A stretch of 64,000 nucleotides of DNA from Aquamicrobium defluvii (GCF_004363725.1 NZ_SNZF01000013.1:61148-125147); one strand, 5' to 3'. Shown: positions 56,618 through 64,000, counted from the stretch's first letter. The notes: a model not told the origin generated them from the sequence alone. A program made the numbers and translations.

Positions 56618-56944
56618 ATGGCTTGGTTCTCCCCCCTCGTCGGCCAGCGCGTCGACTTGTCGCCCGAGGAAATCCAGCCGGACGACTTCCCGGCGTCTCT
56701 CCTCGACCGTGGCCGCGCATCGGTCGAGAACATGCTCGAACGCTTCCGCGCTGATGAGCGAGCCTTGGTGGCTGACATCGAGGACAAGACCGAGCAGCTT
56801 CGCCAGACGCGGATTGCCATTCAGGCATTTGAGGCTGCCGACCATATCCTTGTCGCTGGTGACCCGGATTTTGCGGAGATCGAGCCCGTTCCCGAACTCG
56901 AAACGCCGAAAATCGTCATGAAACACAAGGCGATCCGGTCATGA
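56618..56944 (+). CDS. Early phage protein, unknown
   Basis: A 108-residue acidic protein (MAWFSPLVGQRVDLSPEEIQ) with a central coiled coil (ENMLERFRADERALVADIED). GAGGAGGAATAG precedes the ATG. Function unknown. Confidence 0.62.
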   Translation: MAWFSPLVGQRVDLSPEEIQPDDFPASLLDRGRASVENMLERFRADERALVADIEDKTEQLRQTRIAIQAFEAADHILVAGDPDFAEIEPVPELETPKIVMKHKAIRS

Positions 56945-57081
56945 CGACCTTTCGCGTCCACTTCACAGACGGGGACGTGATCGACGTCCCTGCTCCCAGC
57001 CCGACTGCCGCACGCACGATTGCTCTCGAGAAAAAGGGCAGCGGCTTCATTTCCAAAATCAAGGTCCTGAAAGGAGCCTGA
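56941..57081 (+). CDS. 46-residue early protein
   Basis: An ORF coupled to the previous gene by ATGA, beginning MTTFRVHFTDGDVIDVPA and ending SKIKVLKGA. It resembles small beta-rich proteins that carry an xTVxFxDGxxxxVxA pattern in phage operons. Function unknown. Confidence 0.6.
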   Translation: MTTFRVHFTDGDVIDVPAPSPTAARTIALEKKGSGFISKIKVLKGA

Positions 57082-57083
57082 AA

Positions 57084-57770
57084 ATGACGAAATACGCAAT
57101 CATGGACACAGAAGGCACGGGCCTGTTCGCTTTCAAAGATAAGGAGACGGGTCAATCGATCCCCGCCGACGCGCCGGGTCAACCCCGCCTCGCGTCCCTG
57201 TCGATGATCCTTCTCGACGACGATCTGACCGAAGTCGACGAGGTTCAGCTTTACGTCAAACCTGATGGCTGGAGCATGCCGCAGGGCGAAGGATCGGCTG
57301 GCGCCGTGAACGGGCTCACCGACGAGTTCCTTGAAGCCAACGGAACGCCGATCAATGTTGTTCTGGACCGCTATGTGCAGGCGCTCGACGAGGGCCATGT
57401 CATGGTGGCTTACAATGCCCAGCACGACATGAAGCAGATGCGCGCGGAACTCCGCCGCGCTGGTCTCGATGATCGCTTCCACGACACTCCGAACATCTGC
57501 GTGATGCGCGCCGCGATGGCACTGGGCGTCAAGAAAGCCGGCGGCGGCCGTGGCTTCCCGAAGCTCACCGACTGCGCCGCCCATCTCGGTCTGGTCATCG
57601 ACGACGCGCATTCAGCCAAAGGCGACACGCGCGCCACGCTGGCCTTGTTCCGCCACCTGCACGCCGTCGGCGCGCTGCCGGAAGCCCGCGTTCACCTCGC
57701 CAAGGTTCCGCCGTCTGCTCCGGCCGTGATCGAACCCCTGCCCGAAGCTGCTTTGCCGGAGAGCTTCTGA
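57084..57770 (+). CDS. DnaQ-like 3'-5' exonuclease (first copy)
   Basis: The 228-residue protein has the DEDDh exonuclease motifs: Exo I MDTEGTGLF, Exo II VAYNAQHDMKQM, Exo III HSAKGDTRATLAL. It would trim single-stranded 3' ends during replication or recombination. AAAGGAGCC precedes the ATG. Confidence 0.86.
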   Translation: MTKYAIMDTEGTGLFAFKDKETGQSIPADAPGQPRLASLSMILLDDDLTEVDEVQLYVKPDGWSMPQGEGSAGAVNGLTDEFLEANGTPINVVLDRYVQALDEGHVMVAYNAQHDMKQMRAELRRAGLDDRFHDTPNICVMRAAMALGVKKAGGGRGFPKLTDCAAHLGLVIDDAHSAKGDTRATLALFRHLHAVGALPEARVHLAKVPPSAPAVIEPLPEAALPESF

Positions 57771-58144
57771 TGGACAGCCAGACCGAACAGGTAGCCGTCG
57801 AAGCCGCGCCAGATTTCGAATGGGCAATCGTCGAGATCATGGGCCACCGCAAGCATGCCGGCCGTGTCCGTGAGGAAGAGCGATTCGGTGCAAAGATGCT
57901 TCGCGTCGACGTGCCGAAAATTGAGATGATCGAGACGATGGATGAGGCGCATCCTCATCCGCTTCCGCGCGTCACCGGCTGGACAACCCACTGGTACGGC
58001 GGCCCGTCGATCTTCTCTTTCACGCTGACCGACGAAGAATCGGTCATGCGGATCAACCGCCCGTACTACTCGCCGCAGCGCTACATCGCGCCGCCGCACG
58101 ATCCAGACTTCGATGAGGTCGAGTTCGATGGGGGCGACGAGTGA
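57770..58144 (+). CDS. Early phage protein, unknown
   Basis: A 124-residue protein containing AIVEIMGHRKHAGRVREEERFGAKMLRVDVP (in parts: EIMGHRKHAGRV, GAKMLRVDVP), a pattern I recall from several Rhizobiales phages. Acidic C-terminus. Coupled to its neighbours. Function unknown. Confidence 0.65.
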   Translation: MDSQTEQVAVEAAPDFEWAIVEIMGHRKHAGRVREEERFGAKMLRVDVPKIEMIETMDEAHPHPLPRVTGWTTHWYGGPSIFSFTLTDEESVMRINRPYYSPQRYIAPPHDPDFDEVEFDGGDE

Positions 58145-58341
58145 TGAAACCGAAGATGGCACAGCAAATCTCGTTTTACCTCTGCGACCACTGCGCTGCA
58201 GTGCACATCGCCTTTCATCGCAACGGCAAGATATTTGCCGAGGCCATTCCAGACGATATCGCCGCGGTCGCCGAAGACCTCGATCGTGCGATTGTCGAGA
58301 GCGTCGAGCGACGGCTGGGTCCATCGCCGGCGGCGCATTGA
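58144..58341 (+). CDS. Small CxxC protein
   Basis: A 65-residue protein with YLCDHCAAVHIAFH, a possible metal site, then a helical end. The ATG shares a base with the previous stop (TGATG). Function unknown. Confidence 0.58.
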   Translation: MKPKMAQQISFYLCDHCAAVHIAFHRNGKIFAEAIPDDIAAVAEDLDRAIVESVERRLGPSPAAH

Positions 58342-58352
58342 GGGAGGCGACC

Positions 58353-59075
58353 GTGGCTGATCCCTTCACCCTCATTCGCCTGATCGACTTCGAGACGACC
58401 GGCGCTCCTACCGAGGAAGAGCGCCACGCGGTTTGCGAAGTGGGCTTCTGCGATGTCGTGCAATCTGGCGGTCGCTGGACGGTTGGCGACGTCACTTCGA
58501 TGCTCGTCAACCCTCGCAGGCCGGTCGATATCGAGGCTCGCGCCGTCCACCATATCACCGATGTGGAACTTGAAGCCGCGCCAGACGTGACTATCGGTTT
58601 CCGCGCTCTCATGGAAGGCATGGACCCGTCCTGCATGGCGTTTGCCGCGCACAATGCAGATTTCGAGCGCCAGTTCTTCGGTGGCGGCGATATGGCATGG
58701 ATTTGCACGCTAAAGGCAGCCTACAGGATTTTCCCGGACGCTCCCCGCCACAGCAATCAGGTCCTCCGTTACTTCCTGGGCATCGACCTTGATGAAGCCT
58801 TGGCGATGCCGCCGCACCGCGCCGGACCTGACGCCTACGTGACCGCGCACCTGCTGGTCCGCATCCTCGAAACCGGGATCGACCCGGCCGAACTGGTCCG
58901 CTGGTCGAACGGCCCGGCGCTGCTTCCGAAGGTGAACTTCGGCAAGCACAAGGGCTGCCGCTGGAAAGATGTTCCGACCGACTACCTCGAATGGATCGCC
59001 TTCAAGTCGGACATGGATCGCGACGTCAAGGCCAACGCCAAGCACTGGCTGAAACAGAGAGGTGTCCGGGCATGA
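58353..59075 (+). CDS. DnaQ-like exonuclease with ExoX-type C-terminus (second copy)
   Basis: I place the start at the GTG at 58353 (MADPFTLIRLIDFETTG; GGGAGGCGACC precedes), giving 240 residues. Exo motifs are DFETTG, AHNADFERQF and HRAGPDAYVTAHL. The C-terminal segment FGKHKGCRWKDVPTDYLEW matches the short ExoX-like tail. It differs clearly from the exonuclease at 57084, so the operon has two distinct DnaQ-type enzymes. Confidence 0.85.
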   Translation: MADPFTLIRLIDFETTGAPTEEERHAVCEVGFCDVVQSGGRWTVGDVTSMLVNPRRPVDIEARAVHHITDVELEAAPDVTIGFRALMEGMDPSCMAFAAHNADFERQFFGGGDMAWICTLKAAYRIFPDAPRHSNQVLRYFLGIDLDEALAMPPHRAGPDAYVTAHLLVRILETGIDPAELVRWSNGPALLPKVNFGKHKGCRWKDVPTDYLEWIAFKSDMDRDVKANAKHWLKQRGVRA

Positions 59076-59293
59076 AAGTCTTCGTCGTGATGGGGAATGA
59101 TTTTCCGGCTGCCGTCTTCACCACCGAACAGGCTGCGCAACTCTGCTGCGAGGAGGAAAGCGCCAAGAACGAGAAGCGCAAGAGGGACGGTTACGGCGCA
59201 ATCTATTGGCGCGTCTATTCGTTCGACCTTCAGGGCGAACTGGGCGAGGACGTGAAGTTCTCCGCGGTCGCTGCTTTGCGGGAGGCGCGGTGA
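59072..59293 (+). CDS. Small phage protein, unknown
   Basis: A 73-residue protein (MKVFVVMGNDFPAAVFTTEQ) with a mixed alpha/beta look, similar in style to small phage proteins of the type KVFVVxGxDxPxxVFxxE. Coupled by ATGA to the exonuclease gene. Function unknown. Confidence 0.6.
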   Translation: MKVFVVMGNDFPAAVFTTEQAAQLCCEEESAKNEKRKRDGYGAIYWRVYSFDLQGELGEDVKFSAVAALREAR

Positions 59294-59517
59294 TGTGCAG
59301 GCGCTGCGAAACCCGATACCGCCGCATGCAGAAGATTGTCAGCCTTCTGCAAAAGGGTCTGGTCACCGCCGACGAGATCGCCGGAAAGGTCGGCGTTTCG
59401 TCGCGCACCGTCTACCGCTACGTCGAAGACCTCCGCCGCGAGGGCCTGCCTATCGATGGCGAGGCCGGCGTGGGCTACCTGATGCGACCAAGGCGGGAGG
59501 CCCGCCATGTCGACTGA
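59293..59517 (+). CDS. Helix-turn-helix protein (HTH_11-like)
   Basis: A 74-residue protein with a winged-helix start RRMQKIVSLLQKGLVTADEI and AGKVGVSSRTVYRYVEDLRREGLPI, typical of DeoR/HTH_11 DNA-binding domains. It is a likely small transcription regulator within the early operon. The N-terminal CRRC may bind metal. Confidence 0.75.
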   Translation: MCRRCETRYRRMQKIVSLLQKGLVTADEIAGKVGVSSRTVYRYVEDLRREGLPIDGEAGVGYLMRPRREARHVD

Positions 59518-60637
59518 AACCCGCACATGGTCGCCACAACAGGCGGCGGCGCTGGATGCCGTCAACCGCTGGTACAACAGCGGCCTCGACCGCAAGCAGG
59601 TTTTCCGAGTGTTCGGCTACGCCGGCACCGGGAAAACCACCCTCGCCCGGCATTTCGCGGACGGTCTGAAGGGCTACGTGCTCTACATGGCCTATACCGG
59701 CAAGGCAGCGATGGTCATGCGCAAGAACGGCTGCCGGGGCGCGATGACGATCCACGCCACGATCTACAGCGTGGATTTCAACCCGGAGACCGGCGTCAAG
59801 AAATTCGTCCTGAAAGACGTGGACGAGCTCTCCGACGCCGCCCTGTTCGTGATCGACGAATGCTCCATGGTTGATGAGGAAATCGGCCGGGATATCCTGT
59901 CGTTCGGCGTTCCGGTTCTTGTGTTGGGCGATCCAGCCCAGCTTCCGCCGGTCAAGGGTGGCGGTTTCTTCACCGAAGCCGATCCTGACGTCATGTTGAC
60001 GGAAATCCATCGGCAGGCAGCAGAAAGCCCTATCGTACGCATGGCGACGACAATCCGCGAGGGCGGCCGGCTCGACTATGGCGTTTACGGCGACAGCGAG
60101 ATCATCCGGCGCGGCGAGGTCAGCTCCGATCTGGTCATGGGCGCCGATCAGGTTCTTGTTGGGCTGAATCGCACCCGCGCGGCCTACAATACCCGGATGC
60201 GCCAGCTTCACGGCCGCAAGGGTCCGATGCCCGAGGTTGGCGATACCCTCGTTTGCCTCAAGAACGACCGGAACAAGGGCATTTTCAACGGCGGGCTGTG
60301 GTCTGTCACCGAATTGCTCAAGCGCCGACGCGGCCATCTCAACGATCATACCGTCCGCATGCACGTCACCTCACTCGACTTCGAATCGACCGAGCCCGTT
60401 GAGGTGCGTGTGCGCAGGGAGTTTTTCGAGGGCCGAGGCAACGAGGTTCCTTGGAAGGAACTCAACGGGCTCCAGCAGTTCGACTACGGCTATGCGCTGA
60501 CCGTCCACAAGGCGCAGGGCAGCCAGTGGAATTCCGTCTGCCTCTTTGACGAATCATCTTCCTTTCAATCTGACCGCGCGCGCCACCTGTATACGGCGAT
60601 CACACGAGCGGCCGAGAAAATCACGGTGGTGATGTGA
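59507..60637 (+). CDS. SF1 helicase (RecD2/Dda-like)
   Basis: The 376-residue protein has Walker A FGYAGTGKTTLA, Walker B FVIDECSMVD, motif III LGDPAQLPPV, and motifs V/VI ALTVHKAQGSQW and YTAITRAAEK. This is a compact RecD-like 5'-3' helicase, close to T4 Dda in build. It probably serves replication start or recombination. Overlaps the previous gene by 11 bp. Confidence 0.9.
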   Translation: MSTETRTWSPQQAAALDAVNRWYNSGLDRKQVFRVFGYAGTGKTTLARHFADGLKGYVLYMAYTGKAAMVMRKNGCRGAMTIHATIYSVDFNPETGVKKFVLKDVDELSDAALFVIDECSMVDEEIGRDILSFGVPVLVLGDPAQLPPVKGGGFFTEADPDVMLTEIHRQAAESPIVRMATTIREGGRLDYGVYGDSEIIRRGEVSSDLVMGADQVLVGLNRTRAAYNTRMRQLHGRKGPMPEVGDTLVCLKNDRNKGIFNGGLWSVTELLKRRRGHLNDHTVRMHVTSLDFESTEPVEVRVRREFFEGRGNEVPWKELNGLQQFDYGYALTVHKAQGSQWNSVCLFDESSSFQSDRARHLYTAITRAAEKITVVM

Positions 60638-61218
60638 TGCAGCCGACAGCCTTCCCCCTCACGTGGCCGGCGACGATGCCGCGCACCAAGACGGCCGTGA
60701 AATCGCAGTTCCGGACATCTCTCAACGGCGCACTCAACAATGTCCGTGACAGTCTGTTCGCATTTTCCCGCGACAGCGGGAAGAAGATTGAAGGGCTTGT
60801 CATCTCCTCGAATGTGACGCTGGGCGAGCAGAAGCCAGCCGATCCGGGTGTCGCCGTCTGGTTCACATGGGATGGTCTATCCGTCTGCATTGCCGTCGAT
60901 CGGTATCCGAAGGTCGAGGATAACCTGCAGGCGATCCACCACGTCATCGAGGCCCGCCGCACAGAGTTGCGCCACGGCGGCCTTCATATCGTCCGGGCGA
61001 CATTCACAGGCTTCGCCGCGTTGCCCTCGCCTGACGCAAAGAAATCATGGCGCGAGGTTCTTCTGTTCGGCTCTGACATGCTCCGGCCCAACCGCGACAT
61101 GGTCGAAAAACGCTATCGCGAGCTCGCGAAGGAACGCCACCCGGACGCCGGCGGCAGCGCCGAGGCGATGTCCGAACTGAACGCCGCCAAGGCCGAAGCT
61201 CTGAAGGAGATCGGATGA
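60637..61218 (+). CDS. Phage protein with C-terminal J-domain
   Basis: From the ATG at 60637 a 193-residue protein is read. The N-terminal ~140 residues are an unknown domain (FPLTWPATMPRTK, GVAVWFTWDGLSVCIAVDRY) seen in Rhizobiales phages. The last ~45 residues form a short J-domain with the HPD motif (EKRYRELAKERHPDAGGS). It could recruit host DnaK to a phage complex. Confidence 0.78.
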   Translation: MQPTAFPLTWPATMPRTKTAVKSQFRTSLNGALNNVRDSLFAFSRDSGKKIEGLVISSNVTLGEQKPADPGVAVWFTWDGLSVCIAVDRYPKVEDNLQAIHHVIEARRTELRHGGLHIVRATFTGFAALPSPDAKKSWREVLLFGSDMLRPNRDMVEKRYRELAKERHPDAGGSAEAMSELNAAKAEALKEIG

Positions 61219-61598
61219 TGGTCGCCTACTCTTTTAAAGCGGTGTTCGCCCCACGAATCCTTGACGGGTCGAAGCGACAGACCATCCGCGCGGATCGCCG
61301 CCGGCACGCCCGGCCGGGCGAGCAGTTACAGCTCTATACCGGCATGCGCACCAAGCATTGCAAGCTTATCGCGCGCACTATCTGCGTCGCTGTTCTGCCT
61401 ATTGTCATCGACATGTCGGCCGGTCGACAGCCCGGCATAATGCTTGATGGCCGACCAATTGAGATCGGCCTCGATCAATTCGCTCGGCTCGACGGTTTCG
61501 AAGACTGGGGCGACATGGCCACCTTCTGGATGGACAATCATCCCGGCATCGAACGCTTTGAGGGCGTGCTGATCCAGTGGGGCGCGCTCGATGTCTGA
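61215..61598 (+). CDS. ASCH-like domain protein
   Basis: A 127-residue protein with DGSKRQTIRADRRRHARPGEQLQLYTGM, the start pattern of ASCH (PUA-like) proteins that often bind RNA or modified bases. Start overlaps the previous stop. Function in the phage is unknown. Confidence 0.65.
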   Translation: MMVAYSFKAVFAPRILDGSKRQTIRADRRRHARPGEQLQLYTGMRTKHCKLIARTICVAVLPIVIDMSAGRQPGIMLDGRPIEIGLDQFARLDGFEDWGDMATFWMDNHPGIERFEGVLIQWGALDV

Positions 61599-61815
61599 CC
61601 TCTTCGGCCCACGGCCGCAAACCCGGCGTCGCATAATGATGAAGGCTATCGATCACGGTCAGGCACCGGGGATGATGGAAGGCTGGCGCACGTCGAAGGG
61701 CGGGCACTTCGTTTGCCAGAAATGCGGCCACGATGCCGGGTGGCGGTTCGACATGCAGGACAGCGAAGTCAGGCGCGGCTTGCCCTGCCCGATTTGCAAC
61801 GAGGTGCGGTCATGA
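61591..61815 (+). CDS. Small zinc-ribbon protein
   Basis: A 74-residue protein with two CxxC knuckles (HFVCQKCGHD and GLPCPICNEV) that likely bind one zinc. Overlaps both neighbours. Function unknown. Confidence 0.65.
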   Translation: MSDLFGPRPQTRRRIMMKAIDHGQAPGMMEGWRTSKGGHFVCQKCGHDAGWRFDMQDSEVRRGLPCPICNEVRS

Positions 61816-62270
61816 AACCGACCCTCGTCCACCGCTACGCTTTCCCGACCCGCGAGGCTATAGAAACCCTGCTTGGCGATGCCGTCGGCGACTGCGAAGC
61901 ATGGCACATCCGCGTCGATGGCGATGAGGTCGTCATTGACGTCGTCGCGCCGGTGCCGGGCATCGCGCCGACCATGGACGATTTGACGTCGCTCGCCTCA
62001 AACGAAGCGGCAAAAATTAACACGCAGGATCCGGAACCCGAACTGAAGGGCGGTGCCCTCGCCCGCCGTGCAGCAATCACCTGCAGCGAGCGCGGCTTCT
62101 GGACCTTCCTCGGTGTAACCAGTGCAGACGAGGCCAAGGCCGACGTCTGCCGGCGCTGTGGGATCACGACGCGGAAAATGCTTGACCATGACGAGCGCGC
62201 GGCTGCGATCTGGGACGACATCATCGGCAAATACCGATTGTGGCTGGAGGGTCACGACATTGAGCTTTGA
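61812..62270 (+). CDS. Phage protein with CxxC motif, unknown
   Basis: A 152-residue protein from the ATG at 61812 (MKPTLVHRYAFPTREAIETL). The second half contains VCRRCGITT, a possible metal site. The frame is coupled by ATGA to the zinc-ribbon gene. Function unknown. Confidence 0.62.
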   Translation: MKPTLVHRYAFPTREAIETLLGDAVGDCEAWHIRVDGDEVVIDVVAPVPGIAPTMDDLTSLASNEAAKINTQDPEPELKGGALARRAAITCSERGFWTFLGVTSADEAKADVCRRCGITTRKMLDHDERAAAIWDDIIGKYRLWLEGHDIEL

Positions 62271-62475
62271 TGGAAAGAAACTGAAGCGACATCAAATGCA
62301 AATGTTGCTGGCCCTGAGCACGTGTATAGGGCCATGGGAAGCCGTCGCAAAGTCAAACCGAAACGCGCTCCAGGAACTCGCCGACATAGGATTGGCCTAC
62401 CGATCCGCGATTTATCCTCACGGGTGGCTTATTACAGAAGCCGGCCGCGAAGTGGTGGAACGGCACGATGAATAG
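62260..62475 (+). CDS. Small phage protein, unknown, TTG or ATG start
   Basis: The frame can start at the TTG at 62260 (GGAGGG 9 bases upstream; 71 residues) or at the ATG at 62296 (59 residues). The TTG start gives SFDGKKLKRHQMQMLLALST. The C-terminal WLITEAGREVVERHDE looks like a winged-helix end. Function unknown. Confidence 0.55.
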   Translation: MSFDGKKLKRHQMQMLLALSTCIGPWEAVAKSNRNALQELADIGLAYRSAIYPHGWLITEAGREVVERHDE

Positions 62476-62749
62476 AGCTTCGTCAATCCGCTTCCCCATC
62501 CAGCCGCGCATGGTCGGCCCCGATAAGATCGCCAGACGCCTTGGCGTTACGTTGACCGCCTTCCGTGAGAAGCGTCACGAACTCGAACAGCAAGGGTTTC
62601 CCAAGCCCGACAGCGTTCTGGGGACATACTGTTTGGAAGCTGTGGACAAATGGATTGATCAACGCGCCGGATTGATCAGGGATGATGATCCGGTGTCCGC
62701 TCAGGTCGCGATGTTGCGATCTGTGCGGGAGCGGGCGTGGGCAAAGTGA
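62468..62749 (+). CDS. Excisionase-like winged-helix protein
   Basis: A 93-residue protein with VGPDKIARRLGVTLTAFREK and a small wing (FPKPDSVLGTYCLEAVDKWI), similar to AlpA/Xis-type DNA-binding proteins. It overlaps the integrase start by 13 bp, the usual place of an excisionase gene. Confidence 0.72.
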   Translation: MNRASSIRFPIQPRMVGPDKIARRLGVTLTAFREKRHELEQQGFPKPDSVLGTYCLEAVDKWIDQRAGLIRDDDPVSAQVAMLRSVRERAWAK

Positions 62750-63867
62750 AGGTCCGATATTACAGCGTTCGGAAGGGCCGCGGATACTGGCAGCCGACCC
62801 ATGCCATGCGTGCGCTTGGATTTCGCCCTATGCCCTGTGGGCCGGATGGTCCCAGTGCATGGCGGCGGGCAGAGGAGTTGAACGCAGCTTGGGATGCCCG
62901 CTCCGATTTGAGAGAAACGCATAGTGCTATTCCTAAGCGCGACGCTTGGCCCGTTGGCTCCATTGGCGAAGCCTTCGACGTCTATCGCGGAACAAATGAG
63001 TGGGCGAAGAAAGCCCCTCGCACCCGTGAAGATTGGGAGCGGGCATGGAAGTACATCAAACCAATCTTTGGCCGTTTCCCGCCGACACTCGTTACAATGC
63101 CGACGATTTCCGAATGGCGTCAGGGCATAGAGGACGGCGTCAGCCTCCGCGAGGCGCATCGAGCTTTGAAGATCTGGCGCGCTCTCTGGAAGGTGATGGC
63201 GGCGCTGAAATACTGCGACCTCGAAAAGGATCCGTCCCTTGCGGTCGTAAATACGGAGCCGAAGGGGCGAAATCAAACGTGGACCGAGGGTGAAGCTGTC
63301 CGGCTGGTCAAGCGCGCTCTCCGGATGCGCTATTACGGCTTGGCGGCTGCGCTGGCCTGCATGTGGGACGGAGCTGTTGCCCCGGTAGATGTCCGCACGC
63401 TTACACTCGGCCAGAAGCGCGATGACGACAAAGGCACTTGGTTCGACATAGTGCGCGGAAAGACCGGGCGGGACGGCGTTTTAACCCTCTCCAAGCGGTC
63501 GGAAAAACTGTTGCGCTGGTACATGCAGACACAGTTTGGTGCCGCTGAGCCGATCAGCAACATGGAAATCTTTCGCACCAGACGCGGCGCAGCCTACCGC
63601 AAGAACTCTTTCGCAGAGGATTTCCGCGACGTTCGGTCTGTCGAGTTTCCCGGTGACACCCGCAAGATGCTCGACTTCCGTCGCTCGGGCTCAACCGAGG
63701 CCGTCGCCGGCGGTGTGGAAGGGACAGCCCTGTCCGCCAAGCTTGCCAACTCCCTTTCCGAATCGAAGAAGCTCGAACAGACCTATGTCCCCGTCAGGGT
63801 GGAAATGGTCAGGCGAGCAGACGAGGCGCGCCGCGCCGGCCGGAAGCTGATTCGACAAGGCAAGTAG
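62737..63867 (+). CDS. int: Tyrosine recombinase (phage integrase)
   Basis: The 376-residue integrase starts at a GTG at 62737. The N-terminal arm-binding part (KVRYYSVRKGRGYWQPT) is followed by a core-binding and a catalytic domain. The catalytic box is DFRRSGSTEAVAGG with Arg II, and the nucleophile Tyr is in KKLEQTYVPV. The usual HxxR His is Asp here, and the usual second His is replaced by Asn (AKLANSLSE). The canonical Arg I (GLRxxE) is not obvious in WDGAVAPVDVRTLTLG. It lies 82 bp from attR. Confidence 0.88.
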   Translation: MGKVKVRYYSVRKGRGYWQPTHAMRALGFRPMPCGPDGPSAWRRAEELNAAWDARSDLRETHSAIPKRDAWPVGSIGEAFDVYRGTNEWAKKAPRTREDWERAWKYIKPIFGRFPPTLVTMPTISEWRQGIEDGVSLREAHRALKIWRALWKVMAALKYCDLEKDPSLAVVNTEPKGRNQTWTEGEAVRLVKRALRMRYYGLAAALACMWDGAVAPVDVRTLTLGQKRDDDKGTWFDIVRGKTGRDGVLTLSKRSEKLLRWYMQTQFGAAEPISNMEIFRTRRGAAYRKNSFAEDFRDVRSVEFPGDTRKMLDFRRSGSTEAVAGGVEGTALSAKLANSLSESKKLEQTYVPVRVEMVRRADEARRAGRKLIRQGK

Positions 63868-63868
63868 C

Positions 63869-63924
63869 GTTCAAAGTTTCGCCTTTCGTTCCGGCCATTC
63901 TGCTCGGCTTGAAAAACTCTGAAC
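63869..63924. repeat. Right pair of putative integrase arm sites
   Basis: GTTCAAAGTTT (63869-63879, one base after the integrase stop) and AAACTCTGAAC (63914-63924) repeat exactly the two 11-mers found near attL, in mirrored order. The second ends 25 bp before attR. Confidence 0.6.
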
Positions 63925-63949
63925 TGTTCGGAAATGCAGCGTATCTCTT

Positions 63950-64000
63950 CGGCCTGTCACGCCGGAGGTCGCGGGTTCGAGCCCCGTCACTCGCGCCATT
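63950..64000 (+). repeat. attR core (tRNA-Asp 3' half duplicate)
   Basis: Identical to 13892-13942. It holds the anticodon arm to CCA of tRNA-Asp but lacks the 5' half, so it is not a tRNA gene. The identity may continue past the window end. Confidence 0.92.

Larger units (their letters stand above)
13892..64000. mobile_element. Complete prophage, about 50 kb, siphovirus-like gene set
   Basis: The element is bounded by a 51-bp direct repeat of the tRNA-Asp 3' half and has an integrase and excisionase-like gene next to the right end. It contains repressor and Cro-like genes, recombination and replication genes, terminase, portal, capsid, a non-contractile type of tail set with a tape measure of about 680 residues, and lysis genes. 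No sheath or baseplate-wedge genes are seen, hence siphovirus-like. No inactivating frameshift was found in core genes, so it may still be inducible. Confidence 0.93.

Noticed and set aside
63950..64000. Apparent second tRNA-Asp at the window end
   Set aside because: Only the 3' half is present; it is the attR copy.

Overview
The window looks like a piece of a Hyphomicrobiales (Rhizobiales) chromosome, probably a Phyllobacteriaceae/Brucellaceae-type genus. The basis is the high GC content, the gene order cysteine desulfurase-sufB-sufC, a rhizobial-type palindromic intergenic repeat near 7.1 kb, and the style of the AsmA-like and M23 genes. Genus and species cannot be fixed from the sequence alone.

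Bases 1-13.9 kb are chromosomal housekeeping DNA: part of a suf Fe-S assembly operon on the minus strand with a candidate Irr-type iron box upstream, an alpha/beta hydrolase, anmK, tyrS, a very long AsmA-like membrane protein, a bcp peroxiredoxin, a 23-residue conserved-looking membrane peptide and an M23 peptidase. A scar follows, holding a 29-residue cysteine-rich ORF and the C-terminal remnant of a tyrosine integrase, then tRNA-Val(TAC). This is an older integration scar next to a tRNA.

From about 13.89 kb to the window end lies a seemingly intact prophage of about 50 kb, inserted in tRNA-Asp(GTC). A 51-bp identity (13892-13942 and 63950-64000, possibly running past the window) marks attL and attR. 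Inside each end are inverted 11-bp sites that look like integrase arm sites. The minus-strand arm, read right to left from about 51.9 kb, holds a Cro-like gene; a regulatory block with GcrA-, GapR- and CtrA-like proteins, a RuvC resolvase and two methyltransferase genes; a primase-helicase; and then terminase, portal, scaffold, capsid, connectors, tail genes (with a gpG/gpGT frameshift), a tail tip and an esterase-bearing tail fibre. The lysis genes (endolysin and overlapping i-/o-spanins) lie at the far left. Two plus-strand AT-richer genes (an acyltransferase-3/SGNH fusion and a separate SGNH esterase) sit between lysis and fibre and look like a surface-modifying lysogenic conversion cassette.

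The plus-strand arm (52.0-63.9 kb) starts with an S24-type repressor and continues with a tightly overlapping early operon: YqaJ exonuclease, RecT annealing protein, two DnaQ-like exonucleases, an SF1 helicase, a J-domain protein, small unknown genes, an excisionase-like protein and the integrase. Five copies of a GCGA-n3-TCGC-type operator sit in or next to the promoter spacers of the cro, repressor and early-operon promoters, so one repressor probably controls both arms.

The most striking system is the 43.6-51 kb block. It combines homologues of the host cell-cycle regulators CtrA (with the phospho-acceptor Asp replaced by His) and GcrA, a possible GapR-like nucleoid protein, a helicase-methyltransferase fusion and a C5-methyltransferase-like protein. 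This suggests that the phage interferes with the alphaproteobacterial methylation-linked cell-cycle circuit.
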